DNA of 64,000 nucleotides from Microbacterium sp. AK009 (GCF_013410955.1 NZ_JACCCG010000003.1:186001-250000); one strand, 5' to 3'; counted from the stretch's first letter, positions 32,888 through 41,647 are shown. The notes: generated from the sequence alone by a model not told the origin. Numbers and translations: made by a program.

Positions 32888-34108
32888 GTGAACGGGTTGG
32901 ACATCGCCGCGGTGGTGATCGCGCTGGTGGCGGTGGCGGCGCCGCTGCTGGTGCGCGGCCTCAGCCGCTGGGTCGCGGTGCCCATCGTGGTGTTCGAGCT
33001 CCTCCTCGGGATCCTCGTAGGACCTCAGGTGCTCGGCTGGGTCGATGAGTCGGCTTTCATCGACTTCCTCAGCGAGTTCGGGCTCGTCGCGCTGTTCTTC
33101 ATCGCGGGCTCCGAGATCGAAGCCAGCGCCCTGAGGGGACGCGGGGGCCGAGTCGCCTGGCTCGGCTGGGCGATCAGCATCGGCGTCGGCGTCGGGATCG
33201 GCTTCGTGCTGTCCCCGGGCGAGGCCGGCGTCATCGTCGGCATCGCGCTGGCGTCCACGGCGCTCGGCGCGCTCGTGCCGATCCTTCGCGACAGCGGCGA
33301 TCTGCGCACCCCGTTCGGTCGATCGGTCATGGCGGTGGGAACCGTGGGCGAGTTCGGTCCCCTGATCGCCATCACGTTGTTCCTCGGTGGCCGCGACATC
33401 GGAACGGCGACCGTCGTGCTGCTGATCTTCCTCGTGGTGGCCGCCGGGGCGATGGCGCTGGCGTACCGGATGCCGCAGGGCCCGCTCTACACGGTCGTGA
33501 CGGCCACGCTGCACACCTCGGGACAGTTCGCCATCCGGGTGATGTTCCTGATCATCGCGGCGCTCGTCGTCCTGAGCGTCATCCTCGGCGTCGACGTGCT
33601 GCTGGGCGCTTTCGCGGCCGGCGTGATCTGGCGGCTCCTCATGCGGGGGGCAGGGGAGAAGCAGCGCAAAGACGTCGAGACCAAGGTCGAGGCGGTGGCG
33701 TTCGGCTTCCTCATCCCGGTGTTCTTCATCGACACCGGCATCGAATTCGACCTGGCGAGCCTCATCGCCGAGCCGCTCCTCCTCCTCGCCGTTCCCGTCG
33801 CGCTGGTGGGGTTGCTGATCGTCCGCGGGGTTCCATCGATGCTCGCGGCGCCGCCGGGCTCGAGCGCGCGCGACCGGGTGGCGACGATGTTCATGGGTGC
33901 CACCGCTCTGCCGATCATCGTCGCGGTCACCACCATCGGCGTCGACGAGCGCGTTCTCGAGGGTTCCACGGCCGCCGTGCTCGTCGGGGCCGGGATGCTC
34001 TCGGTGCTCCTGTTCCCCCTTCTCACCGCCATCGCCCGCGGGAAGCGTGCGACCTCGGCCGGCGACAGCCTCGAGTGGGACTCCGCCCCGATGTCCGACA
34101 CCGCGTGA
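32888..34108 (+). CDS. Cation:proton antiporter (CPA2/Kef-type membrane domain)
   Basis: This 406-residue protein has about 11-12 membrane helices of the Na+/H+ exchanger family. 'LLLGILVGPQVLG', 'LALFFIAGSEIEASAL' and 'SVMAVGTVGEFGPLIAIT' are typical CPA2 blocks. It lacks a C-terminal TrkA-N/RCK nucleotide-binding domain. It probably exchanges K+ or Na+ for protons in pH and ion homeostasis. GTG 32888 has TACGCT seven bases upstream, typical leaderless geometry. The stop overlaps the next gene's GTG by four bases, linking the two. Confidence 0.88.
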   Translation: MNGLDIAAVVIALVAVAAPLLVRGLSRWVAVPIVVFELLLGILVGPQVLGWVDESAFIDFLSEFGLVALFFIAGSEIEASALRGRGGRVAWLGWAISIGVGVGIGFVLSPGEAGVIVGIALASTALGALVPILRDSGDLRTPFGRSVMAVGTVGEFGPLIAITLFLGGRDIGTATVVLLIFLVVAAGAMALAYRMPQGPLYTVVTATLHTSGQFAIRVMFLIIAALVVLSVILGVDVLLGAFAAGVIWRLLMRGAGEKQRKDVETKVEAVAFGFLIPVFFIDTGIEFDLASLIAEPLLLLAVPVALVGLLIVRGVPSMLAAPPGSSARDRVATMFMGATALPIIVAVTTIGVDERVLEGSTAAVLVGAGMLSVLLFPLLTAIARGKRATSAGDSLEWDSAPMSDTA

Positions 34109-34596
34109 GCACCCTCGACGACCTCCTCGCCGATGCCCGGGCCCGACTGGTCGGGGTCTCCCGCGAGGGGCTGGGCGAACTGCTGCCGCCGCGGCGCCTG
34201 CTCGGCATCCCCCGCGCGCCCCGGATCGTCCGCAGGGGATCCGCCTGGCATCTCGGCACGCTCCTCCTCACCGATGACGGGCTGCTGGCGACGGGCGACA
34301 TCCTGCGCGCCCGCGCCGAAGTGCGCCGCGGCTTCACCGCGGAGTCGCAGCGGCAGCGGGCGCAGCTCGCGGCAGCGGCCCGGCGGGGCGGATTCGCCGA
34401 AGGCGAGACCGTTCACATCGGCTGGCTGTGGCTCGACCTCGACGCGGTCGGGCGCGGCGCGGCATCCGGTCCGGTCAGGGTCGTGGACGGCGAACCGCGG
34501 GTGCGGTGGAGCGCCGCCGGGGGATACGTTCCGCTCGCGGGCTACCTCGACGAGCGGATCGGACTGCTCGTCGATCCTCCCGGAGGGGCGACCTGA
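34105..34596 (+). CDS. Hypothetical protein coupled to antiporter
   Basis: This 163-residue protein begins at GTG 34105, overlapping the antiporter stop (GTGA), so it is translationally coupled. It is soluble, with a helical N-terminus ('TLDDLLADARARLVGV'), a strand-rich middle ('SAWHLGTLLLTDDGLLATG') and a C-terminus with 'GGYVPLAGYLDERIGLLVDPP'. I do not recognise the family. Association with the antiporter could indicate a regulatory subunit, which is a guess from gene order only. Confidence 0.6.
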   Translation: MSTLDDLLADARARLVGVSREGLGELLPPRRLLGIPRAPRIVRRGSAWHLGTLLLTDDGLLATGDILRARAEVRRGFTAESQRQRAQLAAAARRGGFAEGETVHIGWLWLDLDAVGRGAASGPVRVVDGEPRVRWSAAGGYVPLAGYLDERIGLLVDPPGGAT

Positions 34597-34611
34597 GCGT
34601 CGCTGGAGGTG

Positions 34612-35355
34612 TCAGGAGGCGCCGAAGTGCGCGCCGAAAGCTGCCAGCAGACGAGCCGGCTCGGTGACCGGGGTCGCGAGCACCCGGCCGGCGATGACGT
34701 CGTAGTCGCGGGCGTCGTAGTACCCGTCGTTGCGGTAGACCTGCATGCGCTCGGTGAAGGCCCGCGGGGTCAGCTCCGGGTGGAACTGCGTGGTGTAGAG
34801 GCGGTCGCCGACGCGGTAGGCCTGCACCGGGCATGCGTCGTTCGCGGCGAGATGCACCGCGCCCGTCGGCAGGACCGCGGTGCCCTCCTTGTGGCCGGTC
34901 AGAGCCGAGAACCTCGGTGCGAGCGGGGCGAAGAGCGGGTCGCCCTGCGCGGCGGGCGTCAGCGACACCGCGGTCGGGCCGGCATCCTCGGGGAATCCGC
35001 GGCTGACCTGGCCGCCGAGGAGGCGCGTGACCACGCTGATGCCGTAGCAGGTGAACATCGCGGCGAGGGAGTCGCCCCCGGCTGCGGCGGCGGCGACCCT
35101 TTCGAGGTCGCGCTCGACGCGGCGCTGCACGTCGGTCTTGGTCGACTCCGGGTCGACGACGTTGAAGGGGCTTCCGCCGACGACCACGGCGCGGTAGGAC
35201 TCCAGTGCGTCATCCGGCAGGGGCGAACGAACCAGATCGTGGCGGTCCATCCGCTCGATGCCGACGCCCATCGCCTCGCGGAAGGAGGCGTATTCGGCCT
35301 CCGCGGCCGCCTCCTGGGGCCGCGCGCAGAGGTAGAGCAGATCGGCGGAGGTCAC
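34612..35355 (-). CDS. Class I glutamine amidotransferase-like protein
   Basis: This 247-residue protein has a class I GATase fold. The nucleophile cysteine lies in 'MFTCYGISVV' and the histidine-glutamate pair in 'YTTQFHPELT'. It has no synthetase domain, so it resembles stand-alone GMP-synthase-like amidotransferases whose natural substrate is usually unknown. GTG 35355 has TAAACT six bases upstream, giving a leaderless start. It is divergent from the sigma factor gene. Confidence 0.8.
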   Translation of the reverse strand: MTSADLLYLCARPQEAAAEAEYASFREAMGVGIERMDRHDLVRSPLPDDALESYRAVVVGGSPFNVVDPESTKTDVQRRVERDLERVAAAAAGGDSLAAMFTCYGISVVTRLLGGQVSRGFPEDAGPTAVSLTPAAQGDPLFAPLAPRFSALTGHKEGTAVLPTGAVHLAANDACPVQAYRVGDRLYTTQFHPELTPRAFTERMQVYRNDGYYDARDYDVIAGRVLATPVTEPARLLAAFGAHFGAS

Positions 35356-35433
35356 CCGTGAAGTTTAGGTCGGCCGAGGATGTATCACACGCCCGGGTGG
35401 TGCCTCTGTTCGGGTGTGGCCACAATGGGCGCT

Positions 35434-36051
35434 ATGACGCATGCTGACGCGGGTGCCGGGGTCGACCCTGCCCGCCCCCTGCGTTGGGAGCTCGCCGCCA
35501 CCCTGTTCCAACGGTGGCGCGCCGGTGACCGCAGCGCGATGGACGACCTCGTCCGACTCATGACCCCGACGCTGTGGCACGTCGTCCGCGCCTACGGCGT
35601 CGACGCGGCGCTGGCGCAGGACGTCGTGCAGACGACCTGGCTGACCCTGGTGCGCCGGCACGAATCGATCGTGGAGCCGCTGGCGGTATCGGGGTGGCTC
35701 ACCACCACCGCCCGCCGGGAGGCGTGGCGGGTCGGGCGTCAGCAGCGCCGCGCCGACCCCACCGAGGTCGACGACCTCGAACCGCACCTCCCGGCCCAGG
35801 AGTCGGCCGAGGAGACCGCGTTGCGCGACGAGGCATCGCGGAGACTCTGGCTCGCCGTGACCCGGCTCAACGAACGGTGCCAGCGCCTGCTGCGCGTGGT
35901 CGCCTTCGACGAACGACCCGATTACGCCCGCATCGCGACAGACCTCGCGATGCCGATCGGCTCCATCGGTCCGACGAGGCAGCGGTGTCTCGGAAAGCTG
36001 CGGGCGATCCTCGCAGAGGAAGGAGAGGACGGCAGAGATGACGACGGATGA
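35434..36051 (+). CDS. ECF-like RNA polymerase sigma factor
   Basis: This 205-residue protein has sigma region 2 ('AMDDLVRLMTPTLWHVV', 'AQDVVQTTWLTLVRR') and region 4 ('LNERCQRLLRVVAF', 'YARIATDLAMPIGSIGPTRQR'), without regions 1 and 3, the layout of ECF sigma factors. No anti-sigma factor with a membrane anchor follows. ATG 35434 is used; CACAAT sits seven bases upstream and could be a weak -10. It overlaps the next gene by 14 bases. It starts a gene set ending in a subtilase and a CHAT protein, so it probably controls that cassette. Confidence 0.85.
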   Translation: MTHADAGAGVDPARPLRWELAATLFQRWRAGDRSAMDDLVRLMTPTLWHVVRAYGVDAALAQDVVQTTWLTLVRRHESIVEPLAVSGWLTTTARREAWRVGRQQRRADPTEVDDLEPHLPAQESAEETALRDEASRRLWLAVTRLNERCQRLLRVVAFDERPDYARIATDLAMPIGSIGPTRQRCLGKLRAILAEEGEDGRDDDG

Positions 36052-36508
36052 CTCCGCCGATGCCCGTCTGTTCGCACGGCTTCGCGCAGTGTGGGAGGAG
36101 GTCGACCCGATGCCCGCGGGCCTGGTCGACCGGATGGTCGCCGCCGTGGCGGTCGAAGACCTCTCCCGCGAGTACGCGCTGCTGACGCTCGTGGAGGGAA
36201 CGCTCGCTGCTACCCGCGGCGACGCCGACACGGCCACGCTGCAGTTCAGCGACGGGCGCACGAACGTGCTGCTCCACCTCTCCGTCGCCGACGACGGCCG
36301 GCGCCGGGTGGACGGCTGGGTCGACGCCGAACCACTCTCGATCCGGCTCGTCCAGGACGCGCGGGAGTGGACGACGGATGCCGGCGAGCACGGCCGGTTC
36401 GCCTTCGTCGACGTCCCCGCGGGGTTGACCCGCCTCCGCCTGTCGCTTCCCGCCGCGCCGGGGGAGACCCACCCCCGCGAGTTCCAGACCCCGCAGTTCG
36501 AAATCTGA
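36038..36508 (+). CDS. Small protein linked to sigma factor and subtilase
   Basis: This 156-residue protein is of unknown function. The N-terminal half is helical ('FARLRAVWEEVDPMPAGLVDRMVAAV'-like, acidic), and the C-terminal half has strand patterns ('RRVDGWVDAEPLSIRLV', 'GRFAFVDVPAGLTRLRLSL') resembling a carboxypeptidase-regulatory/transthyretin-like beta sandwich. It overlaps the sigma gene by 14 bases, which implies coupling and possibly control of sigma activity or recognition by the protease. No membrane segment is seen. Confidence 0.6.
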   Translation: MTTDDSADARLFARLRAVWEEVDPMPAGLVDRMVAAVAVEDLSREYALLTLVEGTLAATRGDADTATLQFSDGRTNVLLHLSVADDGRRRVDGWVDAEPLSIRLVQDAREWTTDAGEHGRFAFVDVPAGLTRLRLSLPAAPGETHPREFQTPQFEI

Positions 36509-36513
36509 CCGTG

Positions 36514-36531
36514 CCGCGCCGTGCGGCGCGG
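36514..36531 (+). terminator. GC hairpin before the subtilase gene
   Basis: CCGCGCC (36514-36520) and GGCGCGG (36525-36531) form a seven-base stem with a four-base loop, in the 54-base gap before the subtilase gene. It may weaken readthrough from the sigma-factor transcript. Confidence 0.35.
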
Positions 36532-36562
36532 CCTCGCCCCCTGATCGAGGAGACGCCTCACC

Positions 36563-38218
36563 ATGGTCCGACCCGACGGAACCCCTGATTGGCGCGATCG
36601 CGTCGACGCCGCCCGCCCCCGAGGGGTGCCCCTGGACCCCACCAGTGAACGCGTCGAGGGGGTGCGACCCTATCCGACCGCCTACGACCCCGACCACCTC
36701 CTCCTCACCGACGATGAGCTGCTCGATGAAATCCTCTCGATCCTCCGCGGCGCCGCCGGCGACTTCGGGTGGGGCGTGCGACTGGAGACGGTGCGGGGTG
36801 AGCGACTCACCGATGAGGAGGCGCGGGAGCGCGCGGGCACCGCGCGACGCGAGCTGGGCCTTCCCCTCGTGCTCGTCGCCCGGATCTTCCCCGACCCGCA
36901 GCCAGACCGCGACGATGAGCCGGTTCCCCCGATCGATGCCTGGCGGCTGCTGCAGCGGGCGCGCGGGCGTTCCGGGAAAGGACTGCCCGGGGTCGGGCTC
37001 GACCACGTCATCTCCATCGATCCCTACGGCTCGACGAACCCGTACGGCTCGACGAACCCCTACGGCTCGACCAACCCGTATGGCTCGACGAACCCGTACG
37101 GGTCGACGAACCCCTACGGGTCGACGAACCCCTATGGGTCGACCAACGCCCCCGGTCCCGGCTCCTACGCCTACCCCGGCTCCGGTGGGCGCGAGGTCGT
37201 GTCGTACATCGGAGATCCGCCCCGCCGCGACGACGACTCGATCCGGGGGCGCCGCCCCGTGGTCGCCTTCATGGACACCGGATGCGGGCGGCACGCGTGG
37301 CTGCCCGACAGCATCGTCGATCGCCACCTCCACAACGGCGGCGAGCCGGTCGGCGTCGTGGGAGCGGCCACCGACCCGGAGGAGATCGGCGACGTGTCCG
37401 GCCCCTTCGACGGCTTCCTCGACCAGGCCGCAGGTCACGGCACCTTCGTCGCCGGGGTGATCCGGCAGATCGCGCCCGACGCCGATCTCATCTCCATCCG
37501 CGTCGCCGACAGCCAGGGGACCCTCCTCGAGGGGGAGTTCCTCGAGGCCGTGCGAGCGGTGGCCGAACTCGTGATCCGCTACGCCCGCGGTGAGGGCGGC
37601 CGGCCCATCGACGTGCTCAACCTCTCGCTCAGCTACTACCACGAGACCCCCGAGGACGGTCAGTTCGACCAGACCCTGGTGACCTACCTGGTGGCCGCGC
37701 GGCGCCACGGCTGCGCGGTGGTGTGCTCGGCCGGCAACGATGCGACCGATCGCCCCGCCTTCCCCGCGGCCCTCTGGCGATGGCCGGATGCCGACTTCAC
37801 GGTGGAGGACCCTGACGACGCCGCACCGCACCTCTCGGTCGGCGCGCTCAACCCCAATGCCAGGAGCGTCGCCCTGTTCAGCAACGTCGGCGACTGGGTC
37901 CGGGTGTACGCCCCGGGTGTCGCGGTGGTCAGCTCCGCGCCGCCCCTCAACGGCGGCATCCAGGCCGGGACGCGCAACGACCGTTACGGCCTTCGCCGCG
38001 AGACGATCGACCCCGATGACTTCACCGGCGGTTTCGTGATCTGGAGCGGCACCTCCTTCGCCGCCCCGCACATCGCCGGAGCGCTCGCCGAGATGGTCGG
38101 TGTGAAGCTCATGGACGGTTCGCTCGACGAGAAGCCCGCACCGCGGGTGAAGGCGCTCCGCAAGGCCGGGGCGCAGCTCGAGAAGGAATGGAAGGGCACG
38201 ACGCGGGCGCCAGCCTGA
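36563..38218 (+). CDS. Cytoplasmic S8 family (subtilisin-like) serine peptidase with PYGST repeats
   Basis: This 551-residue protein has a helical N-terminal region (1-150), a tandem repeat (153-194) of one DPYGST and six NPYGST units, and a subtilase domain with catalytic D238 in 'VVAFMDTG', H292 in 'GHGTFVAGV', oxyanion N392 in 'CSAGND' and S498 in 'SGTSFAAPHIAG'. All three catalytic residues are present. There is no signal peptide or propeptide of the secreted type, so it likely acts inside the cell. A GGAG site precedes ATG 36563. It lies between the sigma-linked protein and the TPR-CHAT gene, making a two-protease set. Confidence 0.9.
   Translation: MVRPDGTPDWRDRVDAARPRGVPLDPTSERVEGVRPYPTAYDPDHLLLTDDELLDEILSILRGAAGDFGWGVRLETVRGERLTDEEARERAGTARRELGLPLVLVARIFPDPQPDRDDEPVPPIDAWRLLQRARGRSGKGLPGVGLDHVISIDPYGSTNPYGSTNPYGSTNPYGSTNPYGSTNPYGSTNPYGSTNAPGPGSYAYPGSGGREVVSYIGDPPRRDDDSIRGRRPVVAFMDTGCGRHAWLPDSIVDRHLHNGGEPVGVVGAATDPEEIGDVSGPFDGFLDQAAGHGTFVAGVIRQIAPDADLISIRVADSQGTLLEGEFLEAVRAVAELVIRYARGEGGRPIDVLNLSLSYYHETPEDGQFDQTLVTYLVAARRHGCAVVCSAGNDATDRPAFPAALWRWPDADFTVEDPDDAAPHLSVGALNPNARSVALFSNVGDWVRVYAPGVAVVSSAPPLNGGIQAGTRNDRYGLRRETIDPDDFTGGFVIWSGTSFAAPHIAGALAEMVGVKLMDGSLDEKPAPRVKALRKAGAQLEKEWKGTTRAPA
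37019..37144 (+). repeat. In-frame 18-bp tandem repeat (PYGST) in the subtilase gene
   Basis: Seven consecutive 18-base units encode one DPYGST and six NPYGST. Copies differ only at third codon positions (CCG/CCC, TAC/TAT, GGC/GGG, ACG/ACC), so the peptide repeat is kept by selection or is recent. The tract joins the helical N-terminal part to the catalytic domain. Confidence 0.95.
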
Positions 38219-38240
38219 TCTTCTCGGCGTCGGCCCGCGC

Positions 38241-38318
38241 GCAACGGCGGGGATGGCGTGCGACACGCCGCCCCGCGGCATCCGTACCCGGCGTGTCGGC
38301 CCCCGGCCCCGCCGTTGC
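38241..38318 (+). other. Nested hairpin between subtilase and CHAT genes
   Basis: GCAACGGCGGGG (38241-38252) pairs perfectly with CCCCGCCGTTGC (38307-38318). Inside, CGACACGCC (38261-38269) pairs with GGCGTGTCG (38290-38298). The structure fills most of the 129-base gap. It may terminate the upstream transcript, since the CHAT gene could have its own start site, or control expression of the CHAT protein. Confidence 0.7.
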
Positions 38319-38347
38319 GGACCCCCACGTCTGCGCGAAGATGAAGG

Positions 38348-40798
38348 GTGGCCACCAGGAGCGCCGATGATCTGCACCGACTCGCCGTCGAGCTGTGCAT
38401 CTCCGGACGCTACGCGCGCGCGCTGCGCGTGCTCGCGCAGGCCTCTGGCCGCACCGGTGATCCCGACCTCCTCGCGCGCATCGAGGGGACCCGGGCCCTG
38501 GCGCTGCAGCGCACCGGGTCGCCGGCCGAGGCCGAGGAGGTGCTGCGAGAGGCGCTGTCGGCTCGGGGGTTGACCGCGCACACGCGCGCGATCCTGCGGG
38601 GTCAGCTCGGGGCGCTGGCCATGTACGGTGGACGGCTCGACGAGGCCGAGCGCCTCTTCGGCGAGGCGACCGCTTCTCTCGACGACGCCGATCCGCTCGC
38701 CTCCGCCCGGGTGCGGATGAATCGGAGCCTGGGCCGGATGCAGCGGCGAGACCTCGGTGGAGCCGCCGCGGACGCCGAATGGGCGGCCACCCGTTTCGCC
38801 GCTGCCGGCCTCGCGACCGACGAAGCGCACGCCCGCCACAACCTCGGCTACATCGCCCTGCTCTCGGGCGACCTCGTCACGGCGCTGGACGCGATGCTCA
38901 CCGCGAGGCCCGCCGCGGCGACGACCCCCGTTGCGGGAGCGGTGGGCGACATGGACAGGGCCGAGGTGCTGCGGGAAGCCGGGCAGACCACCGAGGCCGA
39001 GCGCCTGCTCGAGCGCGTCGCGGCCGTCTTCGGCGCCCACCGGATGCCGCAGTCGCGGGCGGAGGCGGAGTTCCAGCTGGCGCGATCGCTCCTGGCCCAC
39101 GACCCCGAGCGTGCGCGGAGGGTCGCGCTCGCCGCATCCCGCAGATTCCAGCGCCTCGGGAACGAGGTCTGGGCACACCGGGCGGAGGCGATCCGGTGGC
39201 GCGCCCAGCTGCAGTCTCCGCGCGCAGCGTCGGGGGAAGGAACGACCCGACGGGTCGAGGAGGTCGCGGTTCATCTCACGCGAGCGGGCTTCCGCGGCGA
39301 GGCGACCGCCCTGCGGCTGACGGCTGCAGTCGCCGACCCCGCGCTCGACGGGCGCCGCCTGAGGGTCGGTGACGACGCCCCCCTCGAGGTGCGCCTCATC
39401 ACGCAGGAGGTGAAGGCGGCGCGTGCTGCGCGGCGCGGTCGGCACGGTGAGGTGCGCCGACACGCGGGTCGGGGCATCGACACCCTGGCGTCGTGGACGG
39501 GCACGTTCGGGAGCCTCGATCTGCAGACTTCCGCCGCCATGCACGGCGCGCGCCTCATGTACGCGGGCCTGGACGCGGCGTTGCACTCGCGGGATCCGGA
39601 GATCGCGTTCGCGTGGGCCGAGCGCGCCCGGCATCTCAGCCAGCAGTCGACACCGCTCCGCCCGCCCCCGGACCCGCAGCTGGCCGCCGAGCTGGCCGAA
39701 CTCCGCACCATCCGCGCGGAGCGACCGGGGATCGATTGGCTCGACGATCCGCGCGCGGCCGAGCTGCGCGAGCGCGCGCGTCGGCGGCAATGGGCGGGAA
39801 CCCTCGTGGGCGAGGCGTCGGAGCGCACGACCCTGCAGACCGTGCGTGAGGTCCTCGGCGCCGATACCGCCGTGCTGAGCTTCCTCTACACCGGAGCCGA
39901 ACTCGGCGTCCTGGTGTCGGACAGCGAAGGCGACAGTCTGGTCCGGCTCGACGACCCCGACCGGGTCGGCCGGCTGCTGTCAGGGCTGCGGGCGGATCTG
40001 GACATGTCGGCGGCGGTGCGGTGGGGTCCGATGGTCTCGGTTGTGCAGGCCGCCCTGCGGACCCGACTCGCCGAGCTCGACGCGGGCATCCTCGATCCCG
40101 CGCTCGCACGCACGGATCGCCGGCGACTCGTGCTCACCGTTCCCGGCATCCTCAGCGGGGTGCCGTGGGGGATGCTGCCGTCGATGGAGGGACGGGTGTT
40201 CACGACGGCGACCTCGGCGACGCGCTGGGTGCGCGCCATGCGCGCGACTCCCGCCGTCCCCGGCAGGGGGACCGGATTCGTCGTCGGACCGGGGGTGCCG
40301 CGCGGGGAAGAGGAGGTCGCCCGGGCGGGGTCTGCCTGGTCGGCATCGGCGACTCTCCTGGCGGACCGGGCCACGGTGCGCGGGGCGGCCGAGCTCGCCG
40401 CGTCATCCGGTGTCCTCCACGTCGCCGCGCATGGCCGCCACACGGCCGACAACCCGTTGTTCTCGGGCTTGGAGCTCACCGACGGCGTGCTCTTCGGGTA
40501 CGACATCGATCTGATTCCCGATGTGCCCCGCGTCGTGGTGCTCTCGGCGTGCGAGGTCGGGCGGTCCTCGGTGCGGTGGGGGGAGGAGGCGCTCGGCATG
40601 GCGCGCATCTGGTTGCACGGCGGGGCGGACTCGGTGGTGGCTGCGCCCGTCCGGGTGGCCGACGACGATGCGTGCGAACTGCTGGCGGTGATGCACGAGG
40701 GCCTCGCCGCCGGTGAGGCCCCGGCGGAGGCGCTCGCCGCCGCGGCCCGGCGGACGGGGATTCGCGCGCCTTTTCAGGTACACGGCCGTGGGTTCTAG
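38348..40798 (+). CDS. TPR-CHAT protein (caspase-like peptidase)
   Basis: This 816-residue protein has helical TPR-like repeats over residues about 1-440 (Ala/Leu/Arg-rich pairs such as 'ADDLHRLAVELCISGRYARAL') and a C-terminal CHAT domain, a bacterial relative of caspases/separases. The catalytic dyad is visible: H695 in 'HVAAHGRHTADNP' and C735 in 'VVLSACEVGRS'. CHAT proteins cleave proteins and are effectors in defence or cell-death modules, for example the TPR-CHAT subunit of Craspase. GTG 38348 is the start. It lies 129 bases after the subtilase gene, across a strong hairpin. Substrate and trigger are unknown. Confidence 0.9.
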   Translation: MATRSADDLHRLAVELCISGRYARALRVLAQASGRTGDPDLLARIEGTRALALQRTGSPAEAEEVLREALSARGLTAHTRAILRGQLGALAMYGGRLDEAERLFGEATASLDDADPLASARVRMNRSLGRMQRRDLGGAAADAEWAATRFAAAGLATDEAHARHNLGYIALLSGDLVTALDAMLTARPAAATTPVAGAVGDMDRAEVLREAGQTTEAERLLERVAAVFGAHRMPQSRAEAEFQLARSLLAHDPERARRVALAASRRFQRLGNEVWAHRAEAIRWRAQLQSPRAASGEGTTRRVEEVAVHLTRAGFRGEATALRLTAAVADPALDGRRLRVGDDAPLEVRLITQEVKAARAARRGRHGEVRRHAGRGIDTLASWTGTFGSLDLQTSAAMHGARLMYAGLDAALHSRDPEIAFAWAERARHLSQQSTPLRPPPDPQLAAELAELRTIRAERPGIDWLDDPRAAELRERARRRQWAGTLVGEASERTTLQTVREVLGADTAVLSFLYTGAELGVLVSDSEGDSLVRLDDPDRVGRLLSGLRADLDMSAAVRWGPMVSVVQAALRTRLAELDAGILDPALARTDRRRLVLTVPGILSGVPWGMLPSMEGRVFTTATSATRWVRAMRATPAVPGRGTGFVVGPGVPRGEEEVARAGSAWSASATLLADRATVRGAAELAASSGVLHVAAHGRHTADNPLFSGLELTDGVLFGYDIDLIPDVPRVVVLSACEVGRSSVRWGEEALGMARIWLHGGADSVVAAPVRVADDDACELLAVMHEGLAAGEAPAEALAAAARRTGIRAPFQVHGRGF

Positions 40799-40989
40799 AA
40801 AACTTCCGCGCGGCGTGTATCACGGCTGCCTCGCGCCGCTCCGTCACTGTGAAGCGGCAGTGAGTGCGGTCGGCCGAAGCCCGACCGGGGGGCACTCAGG
40901 ATCTGCCGGGGGGCGCGCTCCCGCGGGGCGTGAAGATCCATGCTGCTTCCAGGGGTGTCGCGAGGGTTTCGGTTCGCGGCACCCCTGTC

Positions 40990-41601
40990 TCACGTGCGCG
41001 ACGAACGGGCGCTGCGGCCGCGGACGATGCCGATGAAGGTCTGGATGTGCGCCGCGACCTCGTCGTCGGGCGGATGCAGCGGCCACGCCAGACCGACGGG
41101 TGACACAGGGCCGCCGATCAGCGGACGGAACGTCGCGTCACGGCGGTGGTGCAATCGCGCGAGCGACATCGGGACGATGACGATCCCGGCCCCGCTCGCT
41201 GCCGTGGCGATGGCGTCGGCCGTGTCGAGCGAGCCGTCCACGGCCGCCGCGACCGTTCCGGCGACCTCGATGCCGAGCACATCGTCCGACGGAGTGAAGA
41301 CGATCTCACCCGAAAGATCCTCTGAGCTCAACTCCTCCGCGACGCTCAGGTGGGACTCGGTGGACATGACGACGACGGCTATCTCGTCATAGAGGGGGAT
41401 GAGGTGCAGACCGTCCCTGTTGATGGGCTGACGAACGAGCGCCGCGTGCACATCACCGGAATCCAGGCGACGTCGCTGCTCTGACACCGAGATCGGCACG
41501 AGCTCGAGCGCGACCTGCGGCATCCTCTTGTTCCAGATCCCTATCCATTTGCCGGGGGTGGCGCCGGGAACGACGCCGAGGAGGAACGGCCGGCCAGTCA
41601 T
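40990..41601 (-). CDS. LysR-type substrate-binding domain protein lacking HTH
   Basis: This 203-residue protein matches only the effector domain of LysR regulators: 'LLGVVPGATPGKWIGIWNKR', 'GDVHAALVRQPI' and 'DAIATAASGAGIVIVPMSLA'. The N-terminal winged helix is absent and no remnant lies upstream, so it cannot bind DNA in the usual way. It may be a solute-binding protein or a modulator, or a decayed regulator. The hexapeptide-repeat gene lies upstream on the same strand, with 46 bases between them. Confidence 0.75.
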   Translation of the reverse strand: MTGRPFLLGVVPGATPGKWIGIWNKRMPQVALELVPISVSEQRRRLDSGDVHAALVRQPINRDGLHLIPLYDEIAVVVMSTESHLSVAEELSSEDLSGEIVFTPSDDVLGIEVAGTVAAAVDGSLDTADAIATAASGAGIVIVPMSLARLHHRRDATFRPLIGGPVSPVGLAWPLHPPDDEVAAHIQTFIGIVRGRSARSSRT

Positions 41602-41647
41602 GCGTTCAGGCTAGCGGCGGCGGGTGCGGCTTCCGCGCCGGCCGGGG

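Noticed and set aside
37019..37144. Satellite or mobile repeat
   Set aside because: The repeat is in frame in a good protease gene with only synonymous changes, so it is part of the protein.
35867..39790. 1307-residue open frame antisense to subtilase and CHAT genes
   Set aside because: High-GC antisense shadow; the plus strand holds clear catalytic motifs and family domains, the antisense frame has none.
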